A stretch of DNA of 64,000 bases from Cellvibrio sp. KY-GH-1 (GTDB lineage: Bacteria; Pseudomonadota; Gammaproteobacteria; Pseudomonadales; Cellvibrionaceae), in the NCBI RefSeq assembly GCF_008806975.1, contig NZ_CP031728.1, positions 2,687,501 through 2,751,500 on the forward strand. The letters are read 5' to 3'. The notes beneath the pieces are model-generated. The model searched no databases. It was not told where the DNA came from and worked only from the letters and a program-made list of their open reading frames with translations. Made by a program: the position numbers and the translations under genes. Shown piece after piece: positions 17,279 through 26,171 of the stretch. Each line of letters begins with the position of its first letter. The first letter of the stretch is position 1.

Positions 17279-18895
17279 CTAATGCTTAACGTCCGTCTTT
17301 ATTTCCGGTGGAGATTGAAACGTGTGATAAGGTGCTGGCGATGGAATTTCCCATTCCAACCCATAAGCGCCTTCCCAAACTTGCGTGCTGGCCTTAACAC
17401 CCTTGCGCCTGATACAGCGAAACACCATGGCGACAAATAGCAACTGCGACAAGCCAAATAAAAATCCACCGATACTGATAAATGCATTCATATCGGCAAA
17501 TTGCAGTGCGTAATCCGGAATACGCCGCGGCATTCCCGCCAAACCGACAAAGTGCATAGGGAAAAACAACAGGTTGACCGAAACCAGTGAGCACCAGAAA
17601 TGCAATTGACCAAGGCGCTCGTTGTACATCACGCCGGTCCATTTGGGAATCCAGAAATACACGCCCGCAATAATTCCAAACAAGGCACCGGTGACTAACA
17701 CATAGTGAAAATGTGCTACGACAAAATAAGTATCCTGGTATTGGAAATCGGCGGGGGTAATCGCCAACATCAAACCGGATAAACCACCAATGGTAAACAA
17801 CACAATAAAGGCAATCGCAAACATCATCGGTGTTTCAAAAGTCATGGCGCCGCGCCACATGGTGGCTACCCAATTAAAAACTTTTACCCCGGTGGGAACC
17901 GCAATCAGCATGGTGGTATACATAAAAAACAACTCAGCAGCCACGGGCATGCCGGTAGTAAACATGTGGTGGGCCCACACAATAAACGAAAGAAATGCAA
18001 TGCTCGCGGTAGCGATCACCATGGACTCATAGCCAAACAGAGGTTTGCGTGCAAAACACGGAATAATGCTGGAGACAATTCCGAAGGCGGGCAAAATCAT
18101 GATGTAAACTTCAGGGTGACCAAAGAACCAGAAAATATGTTGGAACATGACCGGGTCACCGCCCCCGGCAGCATTAAAAAAACTGGTGCCAAAATATTTG
18201 TCGGTTAACACCATTGTCACTACACCCGCCAACACCGGCATAACGGCAATTAATAAAAATGCCGTAATTAGCCAGGTCCATACAAACAGCGGCAAACGCA
18301 TCCAGGTCATCCCCGGTGCGCGCAAATTAAAAATGGTGACGATAATATTCATCGCCCCCATGATCGAGGAAATTCCCATCATATGTACCGCAAAGACAAA
18401 AAATGCGGTGCTATCGTTGGAGTATGTTGTTGAAAGCGGAGCATAAAAAGTCCATCCCGACGCAGGACCACCACCCTCCATAAATAACGTGGACAATAAG
18501 ATCGTAAAGGCGCAGGGCAACAACCAGAAGCTCCAGTTATTCATGCGCGGCAGCGCCATGTCTGGCGCGCCCACCATCAGCGGTACCATCCAATTTGCCA
18601 AACCAACAAAGGCCGGCATAATTGCACCGAACACCATAATCAAACCATGCACGGTGGTCATCTGGTTAAAGAAGTGTGGATCGACAAATTGCAAACCCGG
18701 CTGGAATAATTCCGCGCGAATCACCATGGCCATGCTGCCGCCGATAAATAACATCAGCAGCGAAAACAACAAATACAAGGTGCCAATATCTTTATGGTTA
18801 GTGGTGTAGAGCCAGCGCATAATACCTGCGGGCTTTTCATCGTGCGCATGATGGCTTTCGTGCTCACCAATACTTGGGGAATGTTCCTGACTCAT
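17279..18895 (-). CDS. ctaD: Cytochrome c oxidase subunit I (aa3 type)
   Basis: The catalytic subunit holding low-spin haem a and the haem a3-CuB centre. 538 residues, twelve helices. Visible signatures are WLYTTNHKDIGTLYL, the haem ligand in TTVHGLIMVFG, the WFFGHPEVYIMILPAFG segment carrying the cross-linked His-Tyr and proton-channel Glu, and the CuB histidines in VWAHHMFTTG. The last helices contain the haem-ligating HFHYVLVTGALFG. It starts 2 bp after the ctaC stop codon, so the two are tightly coupled. Confidence 0.98.
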   Translation of the reverse strand: MSQEHSPSIGEHESHHAHDEKPAGIMRWLYTTNHKDIGTLYLLFSLLMLFIGGSMAMVIRAELFQPGLQFVDPHFFNQMTTVHGLIMVFGAIMPAFVGLANWMVPLMVGAPDMALPRMNNWSFWLLPCAFTILLSTLFMEGGGPASGWTFYAPLSTTYSNDSTAFFVFAVHMMGISSIMGAMNIIVTIFNLRAPGMTWMRLPLFVWTWLITAFLLIAVMPVLAGVVTMVLTDKYFGTSFFNAAGGGDPVMFQHIFWFFGHPEVYIMILPAFGIVSSIIPCFARKPLFGYESMVIATASIAFLSFIVWAHHMFTTGMPVAAELFFMYTTMLIAVPTGVKVFNWVATMWRGAMTFETPMMFAIAFIVLFTIGGLSGLMLAITPADFQYQDTYFVVAHFHYVLVTGALFGIIAGVYFWIPKWTGVMYNERLGQLHFWCSLVSVNLLFFPMHFVGLAGMPRRIPDYALQFADMNAFISIGGFLFGLSQLLFVAMVFRCIRRKGVKASTQVWEGAYGLEWEIPSPAPYHTFQSPPEIKTDVKH

Positions 18896-18897
18896 TA

Positions 18898-20064
18898 TTA
18901 TTCTCCCGCACTCAAGGCTGCATTAATGTCGGCAATCTGTACCAGATCGCCTGTATCGTTGCCCCAGGCATTGCGCTCATAAGTAATGACCGCCGCTAAT
19001 TCGGCTGCCGTAAGTTGCTTGCCAAAAGCCTGCATGGCGGTGCCGGGTTTTCCAAATAACACGGTGTGGATATGCGCCGGCTTATCTTTCGTCACCATGG
19101 CGCTGCCTTTTAATGCCGGGAAGGCGCCGGGCAAACCTTCACCACCGGGTTGATGACATACAGCACAGCGCGTCTCATAGACTTTTTGCCCTTGGGCGAG
19201 CAATTCTGCTTTACTCATCAAGCCACGTGCTGCCTCTTCGGCTTTGGCCTTTTCTTGCGCGGCAATCTGTTCACTCACCCAGGTCTCAAATGCTTCCGGT
19301 GTTTTTACATCGACTACTATCGGCATAAAGCCGTGATCCTTTCCGCAGAGTTCTGCACATTGACCACGATAAATTCCGGGGTTATCTATTTTTGCCCATG
19401 TCTCGTTAATAAAACCTGGGTTGGCATCTTTTTTAATCGCAAACGCTGGCACCCACCAGGAGTGGATCACGTCATCAGCAGTGACTAAAAAACGAATTTT
19501 TTTACCGGTGGGCAGAACTAGAGGCTTATCAACATCGCGCAGATACAATTCATCTTTGGTCGCATTGTTTTCAATTTGCTCGCGCGGAGTGGCGAGCAGC
19601 GAATAAAATTCGATGGGGTATTCCAGATATTTGTAATGCCACTTCCATTGCGAACCAGTTACCAACACAGTCATATCCGCTTTGGATGCATCTTCCATCG
19701 CGATCAAGGTTTTGCTGGCGGGAATGGCCATCACCACCAAAATAATTACAGGAATTGCAGTCCAGAGAATTTCTATTTTTAAACTGCCGTGGAATTGCGC
19801 CGGCTCCGCACCTTTGGATTTTCGGTGATGGACAATCGCCCAGAACATCAAACCAAATACCACCAACCCTATCACGCAACAAATATAAAAAATCACCATG
19901 TGCAGGTTGTACACCTCATGGCTTATTTCGGTTACGCCGCGCGTCATATTGTAAGCAGAGTGAGCCGTATCACCAGCAGCGGTCATATTGGCCACAATCA
20001 TAGACAGCAATGCAATTAATACCCGGGAATTAACAACCCGATTGCAATTATTATTCTGTTTCAC
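18898..20064 (-). CDS. ctaC: Cytochrome c oxidase subunit II with fused cytochrome c domain (caa3-like)
   Basis: 388 residues, GTG start with AAGGAG seven bases upstream. There is a signal peptide (about 1-31), two membrane helices, then the CuA domain with the ligand set in DDVIHSWWVPAF and GQCAELCGKDHGFM. The C-terminal 95 residues form a cytochrome c domain with one haem site, CAVCH, and a distal Met in GTAMQAFGK. The fusion means electrons could enter from a soluble cytochrome via the attached haem. First gene of the oxidase transcript. Confidence 0.97.
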   Translation of the reverse strand: MKQNNNCNRVVNSRVLIALLSMIVANMTAAGDTAHSAYNMTRGVTEISHEVYNLHMVIFYICCVIGLVVFGLMFWAIVHHRKSKGAEPAQFHGSLKIEILWTAIPVIILVVMAIPASKTLIAMEDASKADMTVLVTGSQWKWHYKYLEYPIEFYSLLATPREQIENNATKDELYLRDVDKPLVLPTGKKIRFLVTADDVIHSWWVPAFAIKKDANPGFINETWAKIDNPGIYRGQCAELCGKDHGFMPIVVDVKTPEAFETWVSEQIAAQEKAKAEEAARGLMSKAELLAQGQKVYETRCAVCHQPGGEGLPGAFPALKGSAMVTKDKPAHIHTVLFGKPGTAMQAFGKQLTAAELAAVITYERNAWGNDTGDLVQIADINAALSAGE

Positions 20065-20621
20065 TGCACGACTCCTTTTTCAAGCGTAGTGCCGATGGAA
20101 ATCGCAACGAACAGATGAGCAAATACCTTCCAGTCTCACAACGGGAATAAACCATTGCTCATAACTACTATTCATTAGCCACCGCTTTAACAAAGCTCAA
20201 TGCTTTAAAACGGTCAGATTCCGGGACTATTCCCGGCAACGGAAATCAGGTGAAACTAACTGCCCATCTACAGAGGGCCAAGGCGCTACCTGACAACAGA
20301 ACAGCCAACTGGCTACAGAAGAGAACGCCAGAACACAGGACGCACCAGACTCTTACAAGAATTACCGGCCACCTAAATTCCAACTACGTAAATAAAAACC
20401 CTACTACATAAACACAACCAGGGTCACGTAAATTACTTTTCATTCAATAAATAAATCTGGATAAGCCCGCAAGATATATACAAAACTACAGCTCGCGTTT
20501 ATTTAACGTTTTAACTATAAACCGCGCTTTGTAAAACGCAAGTTGGATTAAAGAGATATTCCAATAGTAAAATATAAATTAAAAAACCCGATCATAGACC
20601 GGGCTTTACTAACAAAGCATT
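20065..20621. other. 557-bp stretch without a gene, upstream of ctaC
   Basis: No coding frame of quality on either strand. It should hold the oxidase promoter; I see no convincing -35/-10 pair. A perfect 6-bp hairpin (CCGGGA-CTAT-TCCCGG, 20221-20236) lies about 160 bp before the ctaC start and could be part of the leader. The middle (about 20380-20580) is AT-rich. A terminator for the outer-membrane gene lies at 20581-20606. Confidence 0.6.
20581..20606 (-). terminator. Terminator of the outer-membrane barrel gene
   Basis: On the minus strand, GCCCGGTC-TAT-GATCGGG (one mismatch) is followed by six T. It lies 16 bp after the stop codon of the gene at 20622-21479. Confidence 0.8.
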
Positions 20622-21479
20622 TTAGAATCTCAGCGTTGCCCCTAAAGTCCAGCTACTTTCGTAATCACCATCGGCGTACTTCAGATTAACTGCGAGATTA
20701 TCGGTAAAATATTGATTCGCACGCACAAAGTATTCATTTTCATTATCGTTAGAATAGTCACCATCATAGGTGTAGTGAGTAACACCACCACCCAGGCTTA
20801 AATGACTATCCAGATAATAATCACCGGCCATAGAAAAACTTTGTGAATCGTCCCCATCATCTTCCGTTGCTTCGTAGCGAGCTTCCAAATTCAGCCAATG
20901 CCCTTCCGCACCAATTGGCATCACATATTTTGCATTAATATTCCAGTAATCAGAGACATCCACATCCTCATAAAACTCCGACCAAACCAGCATGCCATCA
21001 ACAGGTGTTACACCCGCTTTGACATACCATCGAGAATCCCAGTCCTCCGAAGAGCTACCCTTATTTTCACCATAGTTCCATTCGGACCTCGCCTTAAACT
21101 CCCTAACGCCGCCACCCAGATAAAAAACACTATTTGGAATATAAATATCTGCACCTAGTTCTCGCCCATAAACCCGAGCCTCGCTTGTGTAGTCCAATGA
21201 GGAATAACTACTTTCGTAGCGACTATAATCTCCCCTTACATTGACACTACCGGCTTTTTGCAAAAATGCAGATTCAGCCAGCGGACGATTTTTAGTATCA
21301 ACCAACGAAAAATAATAAGTGCCACTTAGTGAATAATCATTTTGGCTGGTTGAATAATTGTCGACGTCAACCTCACCATAGGCCGCAGCCAATTCCATTT
21401 GATAAGTTGCGCCAAATGCAACGGGAACAGCGGCGAACGAAAGGCTGGCAATAATAGTGGGGAGCATTTTTGATTTCAT
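20622..21479 (-). CDS. Predicted outer-membrane beta-barrel protein
   Basis: 285 residues. A signal peptide (about 1-23, ending PVAFGA) is followed by alternating polar and aromatic residues in amphipathic strands with acidic loops (EDDGDDSQS, DGDYSNDNENEY), and the last residue is phenylalanine (GATLRF), the usual signal for barrel insertion by BAM. I recognise it only as a putative porin-like family; substrate unknown. It is a single gene between the oxidase and apaH, with its own terminator, and about 150 bp upstream is free for a promoter. Confidence 0.75.
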   Translation of the reverse strand: MKSKMLPTIIASLSFAAVPVAFGATYQMELAAAYGEVDVDNYSTSQNDYSLSGTYYFSLVDTKNRPLAESAFLQKAGSVNVRGDYSRYESSYSSLDYTSEARVYGRELGADIYIPNSVFYLGGGVREFKARSEWNYGENKGSSSEDWDSRWYVKAGVTPVDGMLVWSEFYEDVDVSDYWNINAKYVMPIGAEGHWLNLEARYEATEDDGDDSQSFSMAGDYYLDSHLSLGGGVTHYTYDGDYSNDNENEYFVRANQYFTDNLAVNLKYADGDYESSWTLGATLRF

Positions 21480-21627
21480 AATCTATCCTCTGATATAAAC
21501 ACTCGCATCGTTGTTGATGCACGAGTTCATACTAGTGATAGAAAATTGAATTTAAACTGAATGAAACATTTTGTTACAGTTTGGCGAAATCAGCGCTATT
21601 TTTAACGCCAAACTGTATTGAATGCGA

Positions 21628-22440
21628 TTAAGCAAGGCAGTTGCAAGAAAAACGGACACCGTCTTCCAAACGCATGGCGGTAAGCGAACCACCCCACACG
21701 CAACCGGTGTCCAATGCGTACAAATTAGGCAAATTCACCTTCCCTTCCAGCGCTGCCCAGTGACCAAATATTATTTTTTCGTCGCGTGTTTTGCGTTGCG
21801 CAAAGGAAAACCAGGGAGCAAATCCTTCAGGAGCAGCATCAGCACTTTCTTTGGTTTGCAATTCCAGCACACCCTGCGCATTGCAAAAACGCATGCGGGT
21901 AAAATAATTGGTAATGACGCGCAAGCGATCAACACCGACTAGCGACTCGCTCCACAGGTTTGGAGAGTTTCCATACATACCGGCGAGAAAATTTTCTGGT
22001 TGCTCGCTTTTCAAAACGGTTTCCACTTCGCGCGCGCGCACTAATGCTTCTTGCAAATCCCATTGTGGTGGAATGCCGGCATGAACCATGGCGTATCCCA
22101 AAGCCGCGTCATGGTGAACCAGTTTTTGTTGACGCAGCCAATACACCAGATCCAAACGATCCGGCGCAATCAGCAATTGGTCGAGGGTGTCGCTTTTGCC
22201 TTTTTTGCGCAGACCGTAATAGACCGCGATAAAATGCAAATCGTGATTGCCGAGCACTATGGTAATTGAATCGCGCAAATTGTATAAAAAACGCAGGGTG
22301 GCAAGGGTATCGGGGCCGCGATTAATTAAATCACCCGCAAGCCAGAGCTTATCTTTAGCGGGGTCAAACGCAATTTTTTTTAATAGGCATTGCAGCGGCT
22401 CAAGACAGCCCTGAATATCACCAATTGCGTAAGTAGCCAT
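21628..22440 (-). CDS. apaH: Bis(5'-nucleosyl)-tetraphosphatase, symmetrical
   Basis: Hydrolyses Ap4A to two ADP; also known to remove Np4 caps from RNA. 270 residues with the metallophosphatase motifs [35 protein letters not shown] and, further on, [12 protein letters not shown]. It is the last gene of the lptD-surA-pdxA-rsmA-apaG-apaH run, 24 bp after apaG, an order well known in Enterobacteria and Pseudomonas. Confidence 0.97.
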   Translation of the reverse strand: MATYAIGDIQGCLEPLQCLLKKIAFDPAKDKLWLAGDLINRGPDTLATLRFLYNLRDSITIVLGNHDLHFIAVYYGLRKKGKSDTLDQLLIAPDRLDLVYWLRQQKLVHHDAALGYAMVHAGIPPQWDLQEALVRAREVETVLKSEQPENFLAGMYGNSPNLWSESLVGVDRLRVITNYFTRMRFCNAQGVLELQTKESADAAPEGFAPWFSFAQRKTRDEKIIFGHWAALEGKVNLPNLYALDTGCVWGGSLTAMRLEDGVRFSCNCLA

Positions 22441-22464
22441 ATTATTTTGTGTACCCGTTAAAAA

Positions 22465-22833
22465 TTAATGCACCGCGTAAGGCGGCACCAAGGCAAAAGT
22501 GGGAATGGGTGCATCAAACATCGCGCCCTCATCGGTGCGCATATGGTAAGTGCCTTCCATTAACCCGGTTTCGGTCTCCAGGATAACACCACTGGTGTAG
22601 GTATAACTTTCGCCCGGTTGCAAATGCGGCTGTTCGCCAACCACACCCATGCCCTGCACTTCCTGCAATTTGTCATTGGCATCGGTAATGCGCCAGTGGC
22701 GACTGATCAATTGCGCTGGCGCCTCGCCTTGGTTGGCGATGGTGATCGTGTAGGCATACACGTATTTGTGTTCTGCGGGAACCGATTGGGTTGCAATGTA
22801 TTGGGTTTTTACATTGACAGATATTGCTGACAT
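22465..22833 (-). CDS. apaG: ApaG family protein
   Basis: A 122-residue beta-sandwich protein of the ApaG/DUF525 family, whose biochemical role is unsettled. Conserved parts are YAYTITIANQGEAPAQLISRHWRITDAN, GMGVVGEQPHLQPGESYTYTSG and MEGTYHM. It lies between rsmA and apaH in the conserved operon, 23 bp from rsmA. Confidence 0.96.
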   Translation of the reverse strand: MSAISVNVKTQYIATQSVPAEHKYVYAYTITIANQGEAPAQLISRHWRITDANDKLQEVQGMGVVGEQPHLQPGESYTYTSGVILETETGLMEGTYHMRTDEGAMFDAPIPTFALVPPYAVH

Positions 22834-22856
22834 TTTTCACTACCTGAAATAAATGA

Positions 22857-23699
22857 TTACTCGCCATCGTCGGCGGATATTTTTCCATTAAATGACACTT
22901 CGCCCAACAGATTACTCATCGCCACATATTCCGGCAAACTGATTTCTTCCGGACGCAAACTTAAATCGACGGGAAGGCTTTCCATTTGCTCCGTGGTGAG
23001 CAGTTGCTTGAGTGAGTTGCGCAGGGTTTTTCTACGCTGTTGGAAAGCGACATTTACGAGCGTCTCCAGCGTTTTTATATTGTTAGCAACAAAGGGCAAT
23101 TCTTTGTAGGGAATCAAACGTACTATAGCGGAGTCCACTTTAGGGGCCGGATCAAATGATGTCGGCGGAACGTCGAATAAATCCTCCACCGCACAATAAT
23201 ACTGAACCATGATTCCCAGACGACCGTAAGCGCTTTCGCCCGGTTGTGCAGCCATGCGCTTAACAACTTCTTTCTGCAACATAAAGTGCATGTCTTGCAC
23301 TTTGCTCGCATAGCTCAACAAATGAAAAATCAATGGAGTGGAAATGTTGTAGGGCAAGTTACCTACAATGCGCAGCGGCTTGTCATTGCGCATCAGCTGT
23401 GCAAAATCAAATTGCAACGCATCTGCCTGATAAAGCTGGAAGTTTGGATGTTTTTCAAATTTCACTTTTAACCAGGGCACCAGGTCGCGATCCAGCTCAA
23501 TCACGTTTAAATTATCGCAGGCGTCTGCCAGTAATTGGGTGATAGCGCCTTTACCCGGGCCAATCTCCACAATCACATCATCTTTGTGCGGGTGGACCGA
23601 GCGCACTATGTCGCGAATAATGCCATGGTCAATTAAAAAGTTTTGTCCAAAGCGCTTGCGCGCTTTATGTTGGGATTCGTGATTCAACATTTTTTTCAT
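22857..23699 (-). CDS. rsmA: 16S rRNA dimethyladenosine transferase
   Basis: Methylates the two adjacent adenosines near the 3' end of 16S rRNA (KsgA). 280 residues. It shows RFGQNFLIDHGIIRDIV, the SAM-binding VEIGPGKGAITQLL and the catalytic NLPYNIS motif. The C-terminal part has the helical RRKTLRNSLKQLL. Starts 14 bp after pdxA. Confidence 0.97.
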   Translation of the reverse strand: MKKMLNHESQHKARKRFGQNFLIDHGIIRDIVRSVHPHKDDVIVEIGPGKGAITQLLADACDNLNVIELDRDLVPWLKVKFEKHPNFQLYQADALQFDFAQLMRNDKPLRIVGNLPYNISTPLIFHLLSYASKVQDMHFMLQKEVVKRMAAQPGESAYGRLGIMVQYYCAVEDLFDVPPTSFDPAPKVDSAIVRLIPYKELPFVANNIKTLETLVNVAFQQRRKTLRNSLKQLLTTEQMESLPVDLSLRPEEISLPEYVAMSNLLGEVSFNGKISADDGE

Positions 23700-23713
23700 G
23701 AGTGTTTCTCAAA

Positions 23714-24709
23714 TTAGTGCGCGTGCTTTGCTTGCACCATGGCAAGTGCATAAGCCAATGCTGTACGCAGGCTACCCAAATCGGCCTTACCGGTCGCCGC
23801 TAAATCCAATGCGGTGCCGTGATCTACCGAGGTGCGAATAATCGGCAAACCCAGAGTAACATTCACCGCATTGCCAAAGCCTTTGTATTTCAAAACCGGC
23901 AAGCCCTGATCGTGATACATGGCGAGCACCGCATCCGCTTTATCCAGGTACTTGGGCGTAAACAAAGTGTCAGCAGGAAGTGGGCCAATGAGGTTCATGC
24001 CGCGCGCGCGCAGCTCGTTTAATACCGGCTCGATTACTTCGATTTCTTCGCGCCCCAAATGCCCGCCTTCACCGGCATGCGGATTTAAACCGCACACCAG
24101 AATGCGCGGCTCTTTGATGCCGAACTGCAGTTGCATATCGCGCTGCAAAATTTCAGTCACTTGTGTGAGCTCATCATGGGTAATTGCGGCGGCGACATCT
24201 TTTAACGGCAAGTGCGTGGTTGCGAGCGCAACGCGCAACCCTTCGGTAGCCAACATCATCACCACTTTTGGGGTACGGGTTTTATCCGCTAAGTATTCAG
24301 TGTGGCCACTGAAGGAAATACCCGCATCATTAATCACGCTTTTTTGCACCGGGCCAGTGACCAGGGCCGCGAAATGCCCACAGATACAACCGGCAATTGC
24401 GGTATCCAAGGAGCGTAAAATATAAGGCGCGTTCTTGACGTTAAGCTTGCCCGGTACGGCGGCTTCGACCAAGACAACAGGCAACACCGCCAACTCGCCT
24501 GCGGCACAGGGACGCGGGGCATCCTGCAAATTGATTTCGCGCAATCGCAAGGGCAAGTTCAATTGATGCGCTCGCTCGCGCAATAGCTGTGGATCAGCAA
24601 TCGCCACTATTTCATGCGGCTGCGCCTGCTGAGCGAGCGTAACGACAAGATCAGGGCCGATGCCAGCGGGCTCGCCCGGTGTTAGCGCAATACGGTAGCA
24701 GTCCGTCAT
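23714..24709 (-). CDS. pdxA: 4-hydroxythreonine-4-phosphate dehydrogenase
   Basis: An NAD-dependent enzyme of the DXP-dependent vitamin B6 pathway. From the ATG at 24709 ([21 protein letters not shown]) it has 331 residues, the family length; an in-frame ATG 18 codons upstream would lie in the structured surA-pdxA spacer and is unlikely. Other motifs are [11 protein letters not shown], metal-ligand histidine regions HPHAG-like ([12 protein letters not shown]) and [11 protein letters not shown]. Confidence 0.96.
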   Translation of the reverse strand: MTDCYRIALTPGEPAGIGPDLVVTLAQQAQPHEIVAIADPQLLRERAHQLNLPLRLREINLQDAPRPCAAGELAVLPVVLVEAAVPGKLNVKNAPYILRSLDTAIAGCICGHFAALVTGPVQKSVINDAGISFSGHTEYLADKTRTPKVVMMLATEGLRVALATTHLPLKDVAAAITHDELTQVTEILQRDMQLQFGIKEPRILVCGLNPHAGEGGHLGREEIEVIEPVLNELRARGMNLIGPLPADTLFTPKYLDKADAVLAMYHDQGLPVLKYKGFGNAVNVTLGLPIIRTSVDHGTALDLAATGKADLGSLRTALAYALAMVQAKHAH

Positions 24710-24732
24710 TTTACTGTGCCCCAAATTACTGA

Positions 24733-24805
24733 GCCCAAACAATTGTTGGGCCCAAAAATGCAACGGCTAAAAACCGGAATTGCAAGGCAACCCAATTTTT
24801 AGCCG
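24733..24805. repeat. Two adjacent inverted repeats between surA and pdxA
   Basis: GCCCAA/TTGGGC at 24733-24751 and a perfect 10-bp pair CGGCTAAAAA/TTTTTAGCCG at 24764-24773 and 24796-24805. They lie in the surA-pdxA spacer on the minus-strand message. They could form a stem that sets the ratio of surA to downstream genes; no classical T tract follows. Confidence 0.5.
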
Positions 24806-24835
24806 CTTATCTGATTAATTGTTAACTAACGGCGA

Positions 24836-26155
24836 CTAGAGTTTAATTTCAACGTAGGCTTCTTCGCGAATCTGTGTTAACCACAACTGAAACTCTTCAT
24901 CGAAGCGACGCGAACGCAATACATTCGCCGCTTGATTGCGTTTCACTTTATCGCTCATATCTTCTTTGCGGCGCTCGATCACTTGCAAAATATGCCAGCC
25001 GAATTGACTCTTAAAGGGGCGACTGATATTGCCCGGTGAGGTGTTAGCCATAGCTTCTTCAAACTCAGGCACGAACATACCGGGTGTGGACCAACCCAAA
25101 TCACCGCCACTTAACATAGAACCGGTATCTTCTGAATTTTCACGTGCCAGCTTGGCGAAGTCTTCGCCTTTTTCAATACGGGTTCTTAAATCCAGCAATT
25201 TCTGGCGTGCCTGCGCATCATCCATAATTTCCGACGTTTTCAACAGAATATGTCGCGCATGCGTTTGCTCGATTAATTGTGCACCGCCACCACGCTGCTC
25301 GATATTTTTCAAAATATGAAACCCGGCGCCGCTGCGGAACGGCTTGGAAACTTGCCCTACCGCAAGATTGGCCATTTGGTTGCCAAACAACTCCGGCAAT
25401 TGCGCCAGCTTGCGCCAACCTATGTCGCCACCTTGCAGCGCAGCCTGATCATTGGAAAAGCTAATAGCCATTTGCGAAAAGTCACTGCCCGATTGCAATT
25501 TCTGGTAGATCTCATTGGCTTTCTTTTCTGCTTCTGCCACTGCATCTGCATCCGCACTACTGGAAACCGCAATTAAAATATGGCCAATATGAAAATCCGG
25601 CGAGGTTGCATATTTGCCGTCGCTGGAGGCCAGGAAATTATTAATATCTTGTTCAGTAATTTTAATGCGGCTGTTCACCACACCCTGTTGTAAATGACTG
25701 ATCGTTAACTCATTGCGCATTTGTTTGCGCAGACCAGCCAGATTCAAACCCTGACGCTGCAAGTCTGCCTCCAACTGCGCCAGAGTGATTTGATTCTTTT
25801 GCAGCACACGCCCTACAGCTTGATCTATTTCAGCCTCGTCCACTTTAATTTCATAGCGCTCCGCCAATCCCAACTCAATACGCTCAACAATTAGCTGTTC
25901 CAGAATTTGCTTGTTGAGCACTTCGTCAGGTGGCAATTGCTGGTATTGACCACGCAAACGATCCAGTACCGATTGTTTGCGATCATTCAATTCACTTTCC
26001 AACACAACATCTTTATCGACAATCGCCACAACGCGGTCCAGTGATACCGCATTGCTTTGGGCCAGACAGGCTTGACTGCCAAGCAGCATCAGCCCGCTCA
26101 TAAACATCGCCCAGGCACTGCGCATTTGATGAGGCTTGTTTTGGTTCTTACTCAT
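24836..26155 (-). CDS. surA: Periplasmic chaperone and peptidyl-prolyl isomerase SurA
   Basis: Escorts unfolded outer-membrane proteins, LptD included, to the BAM complex. 439 residues from the ATG at 26155 (MSKNQNKPHQM); a GTG at 26191 inside the end of lptD is an alternative. Signal peptide to about residue 33 (SQACLAQ), then an N-domain (LDRVVAIVDKDVVLESELNDR), two parvulin (PpiC) domains (FHIGHILIAV..., ARHILLKTS...), and a short C-terminal helix. It directly follows lptD. Confidence 0.95.
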   Translation of the reverse strand: MSKNQNKPHQMRSAWAMFMSGLMLLGSQACLAQSNAVSLDRVVAIVDKDVVLESELNDRKQSVLDRLRGQYQQLPPDEVLNKQILEQLIVERIELGLAERYEIKVDEAEIDQAVGRVLQKNQITLAQLEADLQRQGLNLAGLRKQMRNELTISHLQQGVVNSRIKITEQDINNFLASSDGKYATSPDFHIGHILIAVSSSADADAVAEAEKKANEIYQKLQSGSDFSQMAISFSNDQAALQGGDIGWRKLAQLPELFGNQMANLAVGQVSKPFRSGAGFHILKNIEQRGGGAQLIEQTHARHILLKTSEIMDDAQARQKLLDLRTRIEKGEDFAKLARENSEDTGSMLSGGDLGWSTPGMFVPEFEEAMANTSPGNISRPFKSQFGWHILQVIERRKEDMSDKVKRNQAANVLRSRRFDEEFQLWLTQIREEAYVEIKL

Positions 26156-26171
26156 AACATCAATCACTGTT

